A DNA stretch of 64,000 bases from Siphlonurus alternatus (Eukaryota > Arthropoda > Insecta > Ephemeroptera > Siphlonuridae). The DNA lies in the NCBI GenBank assembly GCA_949825025.1, contig OX463780.1, positions 40,962,979 through 41,026,978 on the forward strand, in the 5' to 3' direction. Below, in pieces: positions 1 to 40,363 of the stretch. The position numbers and the translations under genes are program-made. The notes under the pieces are model-generated. The model was not told where the DNA came from. It ran no database searches and worked only from the letters and a program-made list of their open reading frames with translations. The first letter of the stretch is position 1. Each line of letters starts with the position of its first letter.

Positions 1-28149
<28,149 letters not shown>

Positions 28150-28380
28150 AGAAAAAGTGTAGCGTAAAAAAATCTTAACTCGTCCTTGAACAACATGACA
28201 ACTACATCTGCGGAGTTTAACATAATGAAACTCCTCCATGTAAAAAAAAAAGGTGACATTTACTATGAAACTCCAGACCTCAGGGTATAATACATTATTA
28301 TGTATATTATGTATTATCTATATCTATGGCACATTATTATAATGTATACATGTTTAATAAAAAAAAACTGGAAAATTATT
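28150..28380 (+). other. 3' UTR of gene 1 with polyadenylation signal
   Basis: AATAAA at 28356-28361 lies about 207 nt after the stop and is the first consensus signal. A further one lies at 28522-28527. The exact cleavage site is not visible. Confidence 0.6.
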
Positions 28381-29395
28381 ATTAAATTTATTTGGAATTG
28401 CTGTTATATGTATAATTATATGTATAAAAAAATAGAAACTACTTTTCATTATTGATATTATGTACTATACGAATGTTATAACTCTTGCTTTCAGTATATC
28501 AAATTGTTAAATTATAATTTTAATAAATGTGTATAACTATTAACTGATGTATACAAAGAAAATGAGATTATTGTACTTGTATTAACTTTTGTGTTCACTG
28601 TTACTGTGGATTTTTAAAATTAATGTTTTTGATGTTATTTCATAGCAAGGTCACCCATGGATGTAAGTCTAATATTAAAAGCATTACAGCCAATCAAAAC
28701 AAATGCGGATTTGTAAAAAATTTCCAGGCCTCACAAGACCAATTTTACCAAAGTAAAATAATTTTGGGAAAATCTATAGTGCCCGTAATAAAATTTCAGG
28801 ATGCGAACCTGTATAAGGCGGTCGTAAATTTGTGGTTATTAAGTGGGGTAAAAATTTTCTGAATACCTTCATGTAAAAAGTGAGTGAGACTGCTGAGCAA
28901 TGCCAGTGGAATCTACAAACTTCTTTTGTTGAGTGTAAAATAAATAAATAATATTAATAAATAAAAAATAGGGCCAAAAATAAAATTATTTGTACAACTA
29001 ATTGGATACTGTAAATAAAAATATTGTTAATTATTTTATTTGTCATATAAAATGTTCCTGTCTTGAATTTGACTATGTTAAATTTGCAATACAAGTGTAA
29101 TTAAATCAGTTGTTTTGATTTGAAGATGATATCAAATACCACAAAAGACTTATGATACAGGTAGTCAAAAATAAATTTACAATTGATTTTGTGCACTTCG
29201 AATCAGCTTAAACGTTATTTCTGTATAATCTTCTAGAAGTGGCAGCTCTAAGAGATGGAGATTTAAAGATTTGGGAGAGGTTAGAGGAGCATCTAGTATA
29301 TGCACAAAAAGATTGTTCGTAACGCCTCCATAGACTGCGTGAAAACGCCCCTACTAACAGCAGATGTAATGTTTTTGCTGTCCCAAAATTTAGAC

Positions 29396-29498
29396 TCGTC
29401 ATCGTGGAAAATTTTTCACTTGCAGCCTTGTTAATTACCGTTTACCATGTGGCATGGTGATTAACAAGGCTGCAAAGGGAAATTTTCTGAGGCGACGA
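29396..29498. mobile_element. Short foldback element, GCAGCCTTGTTAAT core (copy 1)
   Basis: Arms GCAGCCTTGTTAATTACC and GGTGATTAACAAGGCTGC pair around a short loop. Pairing extends outward with mismatches through TCGTC..TTTTTCACT. The same core occurs at 36449-36556, showing a dispersed family. Confidence 0.75.
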
Positions 29499-29553
29499 TT
29501 GTACATACAAATTCAAATATGTATATAGTCAACATCCTTCAAAGTTTTTAAGT

Positions 29554-29684
29554 TTATAGAACATCATTGTTATCTATATCGTTTGTGTGATCCACGAATG
29601 TATACCCACTGTCGTTTCTATCAGTATTCTGATCCTTCTTTTTACGGTTGCGTACACGTGCCCTGCTGCTTCCACCATTTTCAA
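29554..29684 (-). CDS. Possible terminal exon of an unrecognised minus-strand gene
   Basis: On the minus strand, an acceptor-like ATCCCAG is followed by 43 codons ending in TAA (29554-29556). The conceptual product is hydrophilic, with RVRNRKKKDQNT and a DNNDVL end. GC content is well above its flanks, as for true exons here. The plus strand is also open for part of this stretch, no upstream exon was found and no family is recognised. Low confidence; it could be chance or an old element fragment. Confidence 0.2.
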
Positions 29685-29983
29685 CTGGGATCAATAGTAG
29701 AGATTTTTGTACCTTCCCCCAAACTCACACAGTTTACCGAAGTACTAATTGGTTGTTAGTCTATCTATAGACTTAAAAAATATAAGAGATGAGTCTTTTT
29801 CTCTTGTGTATGGGTTTTAATTGAACAGTAAAGTATTCATTATAATATAAAATACATATTATTATGTGTTGATATAGGAATATCTTAAGTTGAAAACTTT
29901 ACTCTTAAAGGAGAACTTTTATCACTATATTATTAAGTAAAAGATTTTATATGCGTATAGATAAAATATATTTATTTTATCCC

Positions 29984-30141
29984 TTAAAAAATTATATTTT
30001 GACACATTCTTCCATAATGTAAGAATTCTTGGCACAACTCTCTTGTATTTTCATGAATTTCTCCTTCCTTTAACAATATTATATCAGGAAGAAAATGTAC
30101 TATAAAGTGTAAAATGGAATCTTGCCAAAAACCATTCTCAA
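29984..30141 (-). CDS. Possible alternative terminal exon of an unrecognised minus-strand gene
   Basis: Minus strand: an acceptor-like CTACACAG is followed by 52 codons (including LLKEGEIHENTRELCQEFLH) ending TAA at 29984-29986. AATAAA follows within about 15 nt on that strand. It begins with nearly the same ten bases (TTGARAATGG) and in the same phase as the segment at 29554-29684. No homology is recognised. It could equally be a chance frame. Confidence 0.2.
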
Positions 30142-30830
30142 CTGTGTAGATACTGTGTAAAACTATAAACAATTATACAATAGTGTTTTTTTTTTACGAT
30201 TTTTTTTAAAGTAAAATTTAAACAGAGTAACTTGGAGCTTTAATAAACAGAAGAATTTTCTCTTTTTTACTGAAAACTATGAAAACATTCCATGCGTCCA
30301 GTGGAGGCTGTAAAAAAAAAAAAAATCCTAAAAGTCAAGGAATAAGTAAATGCGTATAAGTAAATGCGTAATTTAGTGGAAATATATTAAAAAAAAAATG
30401 TTATTATGGCTTGTTTAATGTCTAGTCATATAAATTTTAATTAATTGTTTAATGTTTATAGACTGTTAATATTATACTTAACAACATATGTTTATTTGTA
30501 AGTGAATTATATCATTGTACAAAATACTTAATCATAATATATACATCAGCTTATCAAATTTAAATATAATTATTATGTTATATGTAACCTTTTAATTTTT
30601 TTATTTAATTATACTACTTATTGTAGCATTAGTATTTTTAATTAAGAAATCCAAAGATTCCTCTAAACATTTTTTTTTTGTTTATTTTAATGTACATACT
30701 TATTTAATTATAGTTTCAAAGTAATGAAAGTCGAGTGTTATTTAAACAACGTGTACTTATTGTTAGTTTGATATAAAATATATTTACTTATAGTGTGTCT
30801 GAGTCGAGTTTTACAATTTTGCAAGATTAA

Positions 30831-31424
30831 ACATGTTAATGGATTAAACGCATTACAATTTATCACAACTCCCTATCAAACTTAAGTTATACATCTGTTT
30901 TATTCACTCAATTCATTTTTGTCTCACAGCTCACTCAGGTTTCTTTGTGCATCCAATGTAATATTCTCATTTTCCCAATAGCAACTGAAATGTAATTTTT
31001 TTTCAAAATTACAATTGCTTTTGTCATCATCAAAATGTTTATTTTATTGATTGTATAATGTTTAGTAATTGGACCCTTTTTGTGTCATGATCTCAAAATA
31101 CTATATTATATGTTATAATGTATCATAATATATGGAAATATTTTTGTCTGATATTTGAATGTAATAAATTATTTTTACTGTAAATAGATTAATTATTTCA
31201 AAATCATATTAGTTATTATCATGTGTTTGTTACTATAAAAATGAAGTATGTCTATTTCGCTATAAGGATAATTTTCATATAAGAAATAGCTATACTACAT
31301 ATCATATCGATATGGATTTATACGCGTACATGTTATTGGATTAATTAAACGCATTAGATTTTATCACAAAACTAGTAATCAAAATTAATTTATACACCCG
31401 TTGTATTCATTCAATTAATTTTTA
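30831..31424 (+). repeat. Diverged direct duplication (copies 30831-30920 and 31328-31424)
   Basis: Both copies share ACATGTTA.TGGATTAA, AAACGCATTA.A.TTTATCACAA, and a TATACA..GTTT/GTAT.TTCA.TCAATT tail in the same order and orientation, with small indels. The unit is about 90-97 bp and the copies start about 500 bp apart. Old tandem or dispersed duplication; non-coding. Confidence 0.6.
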
Positions 31425-32103
31425 AATTAATTATTTTAATGAATTTATTTTAACATAAATAATCGACATAAAATATCGACCGGAGTCATTGTAAATGAGC
31501 ACTAAAGTTTTATATTGAGGTAATTAGACTTCATACACAACGTTAACAACATGATTTATAAGTAAATAACTTTTTCGTGCAAAGGATATTCATACTGAAT
31601 TTTGTTTCACTTTTCGGACTTTGCCTGTGTTCGATGTAATCCTTCTGTGTGTAGTATGTTGCGATGGTCACTTAGTGTTCGTGCACGTCACTAACACTTG
31701 CATGTACTACACATATCACTACGTTTCGAGAGTCTATATTTGTGATCCATTGGATTCTGTGGTCTCTTTTTCAGCGACCACGGTCGATAAAATTTGTCAA
31801 ATATGCAACTTCACAACTAGTCTCATAATTAATTCAATGAATAAGACTTAAATATATAATTTGATCCTCACTACCCGGATACAACATACAATATACGTCA
31901 GTTAATGAAGCTGTTTACATTAGCTGTTATTTCAGCACTCTCACAAAAACAAAAATACAGCACAATCTAAGAATTTAGACGTTTCGCATTAAAAATATAT
32001 TATTTTTGTGATTCAAAGAGAAATTTGCCTTTACTTACACACCCACACATATATAAAATAATAATATACAATGTGTGTTACAATCCGGAAGCGAAATTTT
32101 TGT

Positions 32104-32277
32104 TCCCAACGCGTTGGGACCATGCAGAAATTCCAAGACTCGAAATTCGCGTTCGGAGCATCACGATTTTGATCCCAACGCGTTGGGCACTTCAGTAAAA
32201 TTCCCAAAGCGTTGGGATCAAAATGTTTTGCTCCCAACGAGTTGTGAACAATGAGATAGGCACACAACGCGTTCGAA
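32104..32277. repeat. Cluster of CCCAACGCGTTGGG palindromes
   Basis: Two perfect 14-bp palindromes CCCAACGCGTTGGG lie at 32105-32118 and 32174-32187. A one-base variant (CCCAAAGCGTTGGG, 32203-32216), a degraded half (CCCAACGAGTTGTG at about 32233) and ACAACGCGTTCGAA at about 32264 follow. Short A/T-rich spacers with ATTTTGATC-like ends separate them. The density of ACGCGT in such an AT-rich region is unusual. Confidence 0.85.
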
Positions 32278-34115
32278 ACAAAATAAAGATGATAAAGAGA
32301 TAACGACGCAAAAATAAAGCAATATTGTAAAATAAATATTTAAAAAAAAAACTGACAATAAGCCTAACAACAAACTTATAAAAAACATTAAATACTGTGA
32401 ACTAATATTATTTTTTTCAAGCGCTATTCAAAAATTAAATAATTAGGGCAACCATAACTTTAAAATATAATTAAAACAGTACATACCTTATAAAAAAAAT
32501 ATCCGATTGTAGAATCTGTTGATTTTATAAAACACTTCACCATTTCTATCACTTAAATTACTATACATTACGCACTAGGAGCTTCATTGTAAATCACACC
32601 ACCTCAATATTATTGTAGCTATAATTTATATACTAATTTATGCTATTATTATACATACACAGACGCGTTCTTACCTCTTGAAGCTGAATTAAGGTAACAT
32701 GACCTTTCAGTACCGTCAAATTCCTAGTAAATTGGTAAGCTTCAAATTCCCTTAAATTGGTAACTTACTTGTTAGTAATAATAAGTGTTGGCTTCATCTC
32801 GAAACATTTTAGCTTGTTAATTGACTTTTATACAGTTAAAAAATATATAATTTGGCTGAATTTAATAATGAGATTTGGCTATGTAAAAACAAGTGTGCTA
32901 TAAACAATTATACAGTATATATGCAGTCATAATGGACGCTATAATTCATGAAAGAATATAACCTTAAGTCTTACTAACCACGGTTAGCGGTTAGCGTCAA
33001 CCTAACTCAATTGCAATAATGACACTATTATACAGTACAGTACATAATTAACCATATGTTTAGTCAGAAACCTTGATATAATTCTGGATAACTCATTAAT
33101 TCGTGAATCTCGTACTGCATTTTTTACTTATTAATATTTGCTATAACTGCATGTTTGTTCTTAATTGGTAATTTTTTAATGAAGTAATTTATTAGAATTT
33201 TTATATAAATTTATAAAATATAGTAAAACTCCCATTCTCTCAAGATAATTAAAATATAAATTCATTTTATGAAATTAAAATTCATGCTTATATAATAAAA
33301 ATATTTTATAATTAATTAGAATGTACGATTTAATTACTTAAGTGCAATAATACTTAAGTATATAAATTATTTTTTATAAATTAAATTCAATCCAAATTTT
33401 AATATAACTTGACAATTGATTGATAGTAGATATTATTGATTTTTAATTTAATTTTCCTCGTTTTCACTTATTATATATTTTTTATGACTTTTTTATTGTT
33501 TTATATCTGTTTATTTTTTAAAATAACATTTTCTATAAGTTAATTAAAATAATGGTGAAGTATTAAGCTATCATGTTGTCTTACATTTTGCGTGTTTCAC
33601 AACGAATCAATTTCGTAATGTGACGTGATTTGATTTGTGGTTACAAGTAAGTCTAGACTTCTTCCAATTGATAAAAAACTGTTAATTAATAAATACTGGT
33701 TATCTCTAATTGAAAAAGTTATTAATTACATTACCGTTTTAAACTTATATATTATATAACATTTTTAATTAATTAAAAATTACGTTTCACATTAATAAGT
33801 TTTTTTTTCTCTCTCTGAATGGGTAGATCATTACTAAACTTAGCCTTGAAGTAGCATTGAAGTTAATGTTGTTCAAATTTTGGAAATAATTCCTACAAAT
33901 TGGAGCTTAAATGTGGAAGTAGAGTGTAAAGATTCTGAGCTCTTGTGTGTTCATTTAAGTTTGCTAAAACTTTAAAAATAATCTTGGAGCCCTATATGAA
34001 GCCTCGCATTTATTTAACCATTTATTTTGAGTCTAGCATGGTGAAGAGAGAGAATGATGTATATTGCATATGAGGTGCCCATTCTTTTACTTTAGATTAT
34101 ATTACTTTTCTTTAT

Positions 34116-34264
<149 letters not shown>

Positions 34265-35014
34265 GAGGGGGTTATAAGGTTTTCGCTTGTTCAAGAAAAT
34301 TGTATTACATGCCTTGTAACTAACTTACTACTTAACTTGTAAGTCTTTACTTGCTTCTTTATTTTTTCATGATTATTTCTGCACATTTCCCTGCATTGTA
34401 GTAATGAAAGCAAAAAAAAAAAAAAAAATGAAGTGCTTTTCATAATTAATTGTTTTTAATTTATTTCTTTAATTGTTTACAATTGCAGAACTTATTAAAT
34501 ATAATTCTAATTATTTACATTAAATAAAAAAGCAGTTAAACATGCAAAAACAAAGACATCAGAAAATGCATATCTCAAGTTGTTGCTATGTTAGAGTGTA
34601 ATGGATGACTACTGTTAAATATTTACAACTTAATTGTAACTTCAGTGTCCCTGACGATTTTTTTTTCTTAGTTATAAGCCACCACGTTAGATTTTTTTTT
34701 TTATCAATAACTCTTTAGCTATTTTTATTTGGATATACGTCTTAATATTTATATTTCCATTATTATTTTATTTATATTTAATATTTCCCCCACCCATCTG
34801 ATACTGAATCAATTAAAAAAATATTTTTCTCTGGAATTTGCTTTGATGCTAAAACAGAAAGTTCAATTTTTATTATTATTGTTTTTTTTTTTACTCGTAG
34901 GATAATATATAATATAGAGTTAGTCGTAGGATGGTGTAAACAGCTGACTTGAAGATTCTTTTACTTATTTATTATTATAAACTGACAGCGTGATTGCTCA
35001 CTTAATGCCAATAT

Positions 35015-35251
35015 AATTAATATTCAGTTTATGGTCTACGATCATCAGGTGGACGTGGAGGTTTCGGAACTGTTGCTGCGGTATGTACAGTCCAATTCAA
35101 GAGAAATGTCCCATTGTATGTACATGCTGAATATTCCAACCATCCCACCAAGTTATACTTGATCGAATTTTCTGCGTCGCCCCTCTTATGTGACACTATG
35201 AGAGTTCTTTCAGATCATAAAGGCCAAATCCATGCATGGTCGAAGAGATAA
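35015..35251 (+). other. GC-richer island open on both strands, possible hidden exon
   Basis: On the plus strand, a frame without ATG at its start is open to TAA at 35249-35251. It includes GGRGGFGTVAAVCTVQFKRN and ends HAWSKR, and CATCAG|GTGG at 35048/35049 could be an acceptor. The minus strand is also open over much of the island (including NSIKYNLVGWLEYSACTYNG). GC content exceeds the flanks. Neither product is recognised, so strand and status are unresolved. It ends about 420 bp before the promoter-like island of gene 2. Confidence 0.25.
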
Positions 35252-35567
35252 AATGACCCATGTTCCATTTCAGTACACTCGTAAAAGATCTTTTATAAAA
35301 TTTAGTAAATCGATCGTGTAAGTTATTTATCTCAAAATTTTCCAACAGTTAACTTCGTTAACCCTTAAAAAAAATACAGCATTATTATCCTAACCATATA
35401 TCATGATAAAAACAACATAGAAATAGTATTATAAATATTATAAAACAAAATAGAGATGAATTTTAATAAAATACATTACAAGCTGTGAGCTATACGTATG
35501 GTGGTGTAGGAAAGAGTTGACCCTCACAAATTGCCTTTGCGGCACTAGGGCAGTAGATGCTACACAT

Positions 35568-35583
35568 GGTTGTCAAGGCAACC
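35568..35583. promoter_or_regulatory. RFX-type X-box
   Basis: GGTTGTCAAGGCAACC. The inner 14 bases GTTGTCAAGGCAAC match the RFX consensus RYYNYYWWRRNRAC at every position, and the site is a near-perfect inverted repeat. It lies about 90 bp upstream of the proposed start site, the usual distance for RFX targets. RFX factors drive ciliary genes in animals. That it is used here is inference. Confidence 0.65.
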
Positions 35584-35671
35584 GCAGGCGGCGGGGTGTG
35601 CGCATTGGATGCTGGATGCTCCTGTGTGGAGCGGCGCCACCCGGCTCCTTAAGGCGCCAGCCACTATCGTC

Positions 35672-35723
35672 AGTCAGCGTACAACACTCATTGAGAGAAC
35701 GAGCGAGGGACGGAGAAGGAAAG
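35672..35723 (+). other. Proposed untranslated first exon of gene 2
   Basis: Starting at the A of the initiator-like TCAGTC, 52 bases without any ATG run to the donor GGAAAG|GTGAGTA at 35724. The next good acceptor with a following start codon is at 43796/43797. Start site and linkage are inferred, not seen. Confidence 0.5.
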
Positions 35724-36448
35724 GTGAGTACCATACTCTCGTAACGAGCTACAACATTACGTACTTTTGTAAACAGGTGGCCAAACGCACTATATACCAT
35801 GTATATACTTGAATTTTTTTTTACTCGTTTTAATTGTTTTTATCTTAATATTTACAGATTTACAGAAAATTTAAATAGTAACATCATAATTTTTATTTAA
35901 AGCTATATTGAGGTGTATTTTTTAAAAAAAGCATTTCTTTATTCTTTTATTTTATTTTTATTATTTTTTTTTTTTGTAAGCCTAAAAACAAATAAGACAA
36001 TTTATCACATAACCAACCATTTATCATGGTGGAATTTGGAACGTAGCCCATAAAAGCAATGGATGCAATTTATGCTCCTTAAGTTAAATACAGGCTTCAT
36101 TTTGACTAAAAATAATGTCTTTAACTACATTTGGATACTATATAAAAATTAATATCATGAGTTAAACTGCCAATATAGATAACACAAAAAGTGGTAAAAA
36201 TGAAACAGCTACGACCGCACATTAAATTTATTTAAAAAATAGTTATTCGAGTGATAATATATTCGTGAAAAAAATTTCTCCTTACTATAATATATCCTGT
36301 ATATAAAGGATTGAAATCAATCTCTTACATCAATTATGATTTCTAAAAACTTTAATTAATATATTTTTCTCGTGTAGCTCACTATGATCGAAATTCATCT
36401 CACGAGGTTCGTTGTTCGTAATGAACTCGTAAATTCAGTTCTTGCTTT

Positions 36449-36556
36449 CACCTCTGAAAAGTTCCCTTCTACAGCCTTGTTAATCACCATGTTCTGTGTT
36501 TATTCTTACGGGGTATGGTGATTAACAAGGCTGCAGAAGGTAACTTTTCAGAGGTG
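36449..36556. mobile_element. Short foldback element, ACAGCCTTGTTAATCACC core (copy 2)
   Basis: The left CACCTCTGAAAAGTT..CAGCCTTGTTAATCACC pairs with the right GGTGATTAACAAGGCTG..AACTTTTCAGAGGTG. Same family as 29396-29498, with better preserved arms. Confidence 0.8.
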
Positions 36557-39054
36557 AGGACTGTACTATGTCTGTTCTATGAATTAACACTTTTTTTTAA
36601 TAAGCAGCAATTATAAATGAAGAAGTACTGAAGAAAAAAAGTTAGAGCTAGCAAGGGCAAAATCTTGCAATTGAAACTTACACAGTATTTTAAGTACAAG
36701 GTAGAAAGCTCCCAGCAGCAATGTATGTATCATCGATACAAATATCATGTATCGTCTGAAGAGTCTGAGGGTTTCAATTCTTCATTCAATATAAGGGTCA
36801 TAAAATATCACATTTCAGTTGAACAAAGATTGATAGAACATTTTTATTTGCCAGGTACTTTGTAGCTTACAATTTGTAAACATTGATCTTTTATTACCAT
36901 CTTATAAAACAAAAACTTTGATTAACGTTTTATAAAAAAATATTAATATTATTTAAGTTAAATAGAATTATTTTATTAAGTTTTATTCTTTCTTTATTAA
37001 CATTGGCCTTATAAGGCTAGCAACCCTGAAATTTTTATTTTGATCCACGTTTGTAAAATGTCTTTGAATAAAAAATTGTAATATGATGTTGTAAAATAAT
37101 TGTATTAAAGTAATTTATAATTATTATAATGAAAAATTTCAAGTGAGAAACTGAAAGTTGTATAGTTTTTGGAGTAGAAATTTAATATGTAACCCTTACG
37201 TGTAAGAGATAGTTAAATGTATAATTAGATATATCTACAAGAAAATGTATGTATAACTTAAAAATTCAATAAAGATTGACCAGTTATTAAAAAAACTCAC
37301 ATTGTATGTTCTGCACTTAAAGGAACACAAGGTTTATACCTTAAATCATGCAGCCGGTAAAACAGCCTTCTTCTTTATCAAAGCTCATGCAAGACATCCA
37401 ACTCTGATGTTAGTTATTCGGACAAGACATTCGTAGTAAAAAAAGCACCTCTCTTTTTAATATTTGTTTGCGCTCAGTCCAGGTGATTTAAATTGGCGTA
37501 GAGTTTCCGTGATCTTCGAGACCATAGAATCTCCTTGAATATATTATGTGAGTTGTGACGGATCAAAAAGGAATGCTGAATCTAAAATAATGCATACCAT
37601 ATTCGTTTATAATTATATTCTAATATATTATCAATTAATGCTTTTCATATTTTATAATTAGTTCACGATTTTATTCAGGGTAGTAAAAAGTTTTATTTAT
37701 AATTATAATTTTTAAATTTAATTGAAATTGGGGTTAAAAAAAAACCTTTAAAAAGTCCAAACAATAAAAAATATAAACTATTTGTGTTTATCATTTTATG
37801 TATGCTGGGAGATCTTCTAATAAAAAATACGTAACATAATTAGTATTGTTTAAAATATAAATATAATTATATCAAGCAAATGTACTGAGCAGCAAATTAT
37901 TTTAAATTTTAATTAGCCTATTTATTTTATTATTAATTACTTCATGGTAGTAAATAAGCTTTGAGCTGAGGATTACTAGCCTGCTACTTAATATAAATAA
38001 ATTTTAGCTAATAAAATACACGTGTATAATATAAAATTTAATATTATACGTAAATAATAATTACAAAGGAAATTGATTTGTTTTTGTAATGAGTAAATAA
38101 TTGCAATCAGGGTGAAGTTAGCTACTAATTAGAGGAGGCTAAAAACTATATATAACAGCATGCAATACAGGTTGCGAAGCTGTGAAACAATCAATTAATG
38201 AAGCCATGGCACGGTCCAGGGGTTATAGTTGATATACCCTGTAACAAAAGCTTCCTAGAGACTTCACTGCACAAATGTGTAGCCAATAATATTATACCTG
38301 GTGGCGTGTTGTCCGGAAAATTGAAGAGAGATACTTTTTATGATGCGAGTCAAATCAAGTATAATCAATTAGTCCTGGCCTGGCACATTTTTTTACAATG
38401 CTTAATTAAATATTAAAATATTCCATCAAAATGCTTTGAATTAATTATTTTATTGTTATGTATTTATAAATAATTTATGAAAATAGAATGGAGCGTATAT
38501 TAGGTAATATAATAATAATTCGTTAATTTTAATTAGAAATTCAAGCATTTTTTTTGTATTTTTGTAATTTGACAATAAACATTTTTTTCTTAAATTTAAA
38601 ATAATTTCACTTTTCATTCTATTTTCGAAAATATTTTTAGATGCTATGATAGAAAATAAAGTCCTTTGATATATTCCATACAATGGAGTTTTTTTTTTTT
38701 TTTTTTTTTAGGAAAAAATGTGAAATACTACTCAATTATTAGTAAAAAAACACAATGTAACAATTTCAGCAAAAAAGTGCAACAAACAAAAATTAGCTGT
38801 ATGTTCAGCAGTTTGTTTGATGTTTACAAAATATTTGGAACGTATCTAACAAAAAATATGTTGTTGTCTCTGCACTCTTCACGTCGCATTAAATCATTTC
38901 AGACTGTCACATGACATGAGAGTAAACCAAGAGATTATATATTGTATTAAAGCTCTCTAGTAAAACGGATCCGTATAGTGCTTGACGTGATCTTTTGATG
39001 TATTCTATTTTAATGTAATACGTGAGTCTCTTTTGAATAACAAGATAACAATAC

Positions 39055-39115
<61 letters not shown>
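39055..39115. repeat. (TA)n microsatellite
   Basis: About 60 bp of alternating T and A. Confidence 0.95.
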
Positions 39116-39119
<4 letters not shown>

Positions 39120-40283
39120 CATACAATTAACTACTGATATAAATTTAATATTTGTTTATTTTAAAATAAATATAATATACATATATTATTATTATCTATA
39201 ATATATAATATAATATATAGAGTACGGACTTAATTTTTGCTTTCTTTAGGGGCGTTGTCACGCAGCCTATATAATATATAGAGAGAGGGAGGGAGAGAGA
39301 GAGAGACACAAACAGGGCGTAAAAAAGAAATGAAATTTTTTGTTGAATGATGCTCTTTTCATCTCCTTTAAAATTGAAAAATCTGGTACTCTTTGTCTCT
39401 TGGAGCTGCAAGGCCAACAAAGAGGCAAGGTTGAGTAAAATTCATGCTATCCCGAGGTGTTACACATCAGCCGCAGTTAAATTAAGTGGGACAGAAGTGT
39501 ACGCGCTGCTGCACCAATCAAATTCTGTTCCATTCGCTTTATAACATAATCTTTTCATTAGCAATCTTTTAAAAGGTAAACATTTGCCGTATATTTAACG
39601 ACTAATTATTGCTTGTTATAACATACAGCTATCGCTTCAGAAAAATCTCCGTGTCTTCCCTCACCAGAAGGTTTGTTATAAAAAGTAAGAATAATACATC
39701 AATTGATCGATACTAGAACCATCTATTGATAGAGAAAATACTTGTAGATCACATAAATTGTACAATTAAAAAAATTATTTCAATTGATTTCTGTGAGACT
39801 CAATACATTACACTTTGCTGTTTTGTTTGGAATTTTCAACATTTAAAACAATTTCAATTAATATTTGCTGCAATTTACTTGTATAACATAGTATATATAA
39901 TTATAAACATCAGTATATAAAATTTTAATATCTTGTTGAAAGATTCTTTTGCATCATCAAAATAAATTTTGTTAGAATCTTCTTACAATTTTCTGAGCTG
40001 TCTTTAACAATAGATAATTTTAAGATTTTCAAATAGCAAAACAACATTAAGAGAAAATCCTCAAAGATTTTTATTCTCAGTATTATATATCTGAAAGAAA
40101 ATAAGAATACAAATTTCTTTGACTTTTATAGTCAAATAATGTAAAGAGATAAGAGAGGGGGAGATAGTGGAGGAGAGATTGAATTGTCATGGACCACTAC
40201 GTCACACGACCTTTGAAGGAGCACATGTTTCAGATTGAGTATTATATTATCACCGCAAAGGGGATGCATAAATCCTCCCTCCC

Positions 40284-40286
<3 letters not shown>

Positions 40287-40359
<73 letters not shown>
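40287..40359. repeat. (TC)n microsatellite
   Basis: About 72 bp of perfect TC repeat. Confidence 0.95.

Positions 40360-40363
<4 letters not shown>

Larger units (their letters stand above)
35520..35723 (+). promoter_or_regulatory. GC-rich promoter-like island of cyclase gene 2
   Basis: A 200-bp CpG-containing island stands alone in AT-rich DNA. It contains an X-box (35568-35583), paired GGCGCC motifs, an initiator-like TCAGTC at 35670-35675 and no TATA box. It ends in a strong splice donor. It lies 8 kb upstream of the first coding exon on the same strand. Confidence 0.6.

Noticed and set aside
29226..29323. Plus-strand 30-codon segment rich in Leu and Glu
   Set aside because: Short, flanked by stops, and the overlapping minus frame is equally open; probably element debris next to a foldback.
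31621..31851. 76-codon plus-strand frame in a slightly GC-richer patch
   Set aside because: No recognisable family, no splice context, and the minus strand is also partly open; not enough to call a gene.
32031..32267. 78-codon minus-strand frame with repeated PTRW-like words
   Set aside because: The repetition comes from the CCCAACGCGTTGGG palindromes rather than from a protein repeat.
37250..37440. Plus-strand open stretch without ATG reaching TAG near 37437
   Set aside because: AT-rich, no exon-like composition and no family; such lengths occur by chance.
38198..38416. 72-codon plus-strand frame
   Set aside because: Unrecognised, inside the proposed first intron, no supporting splice or promoter signals.
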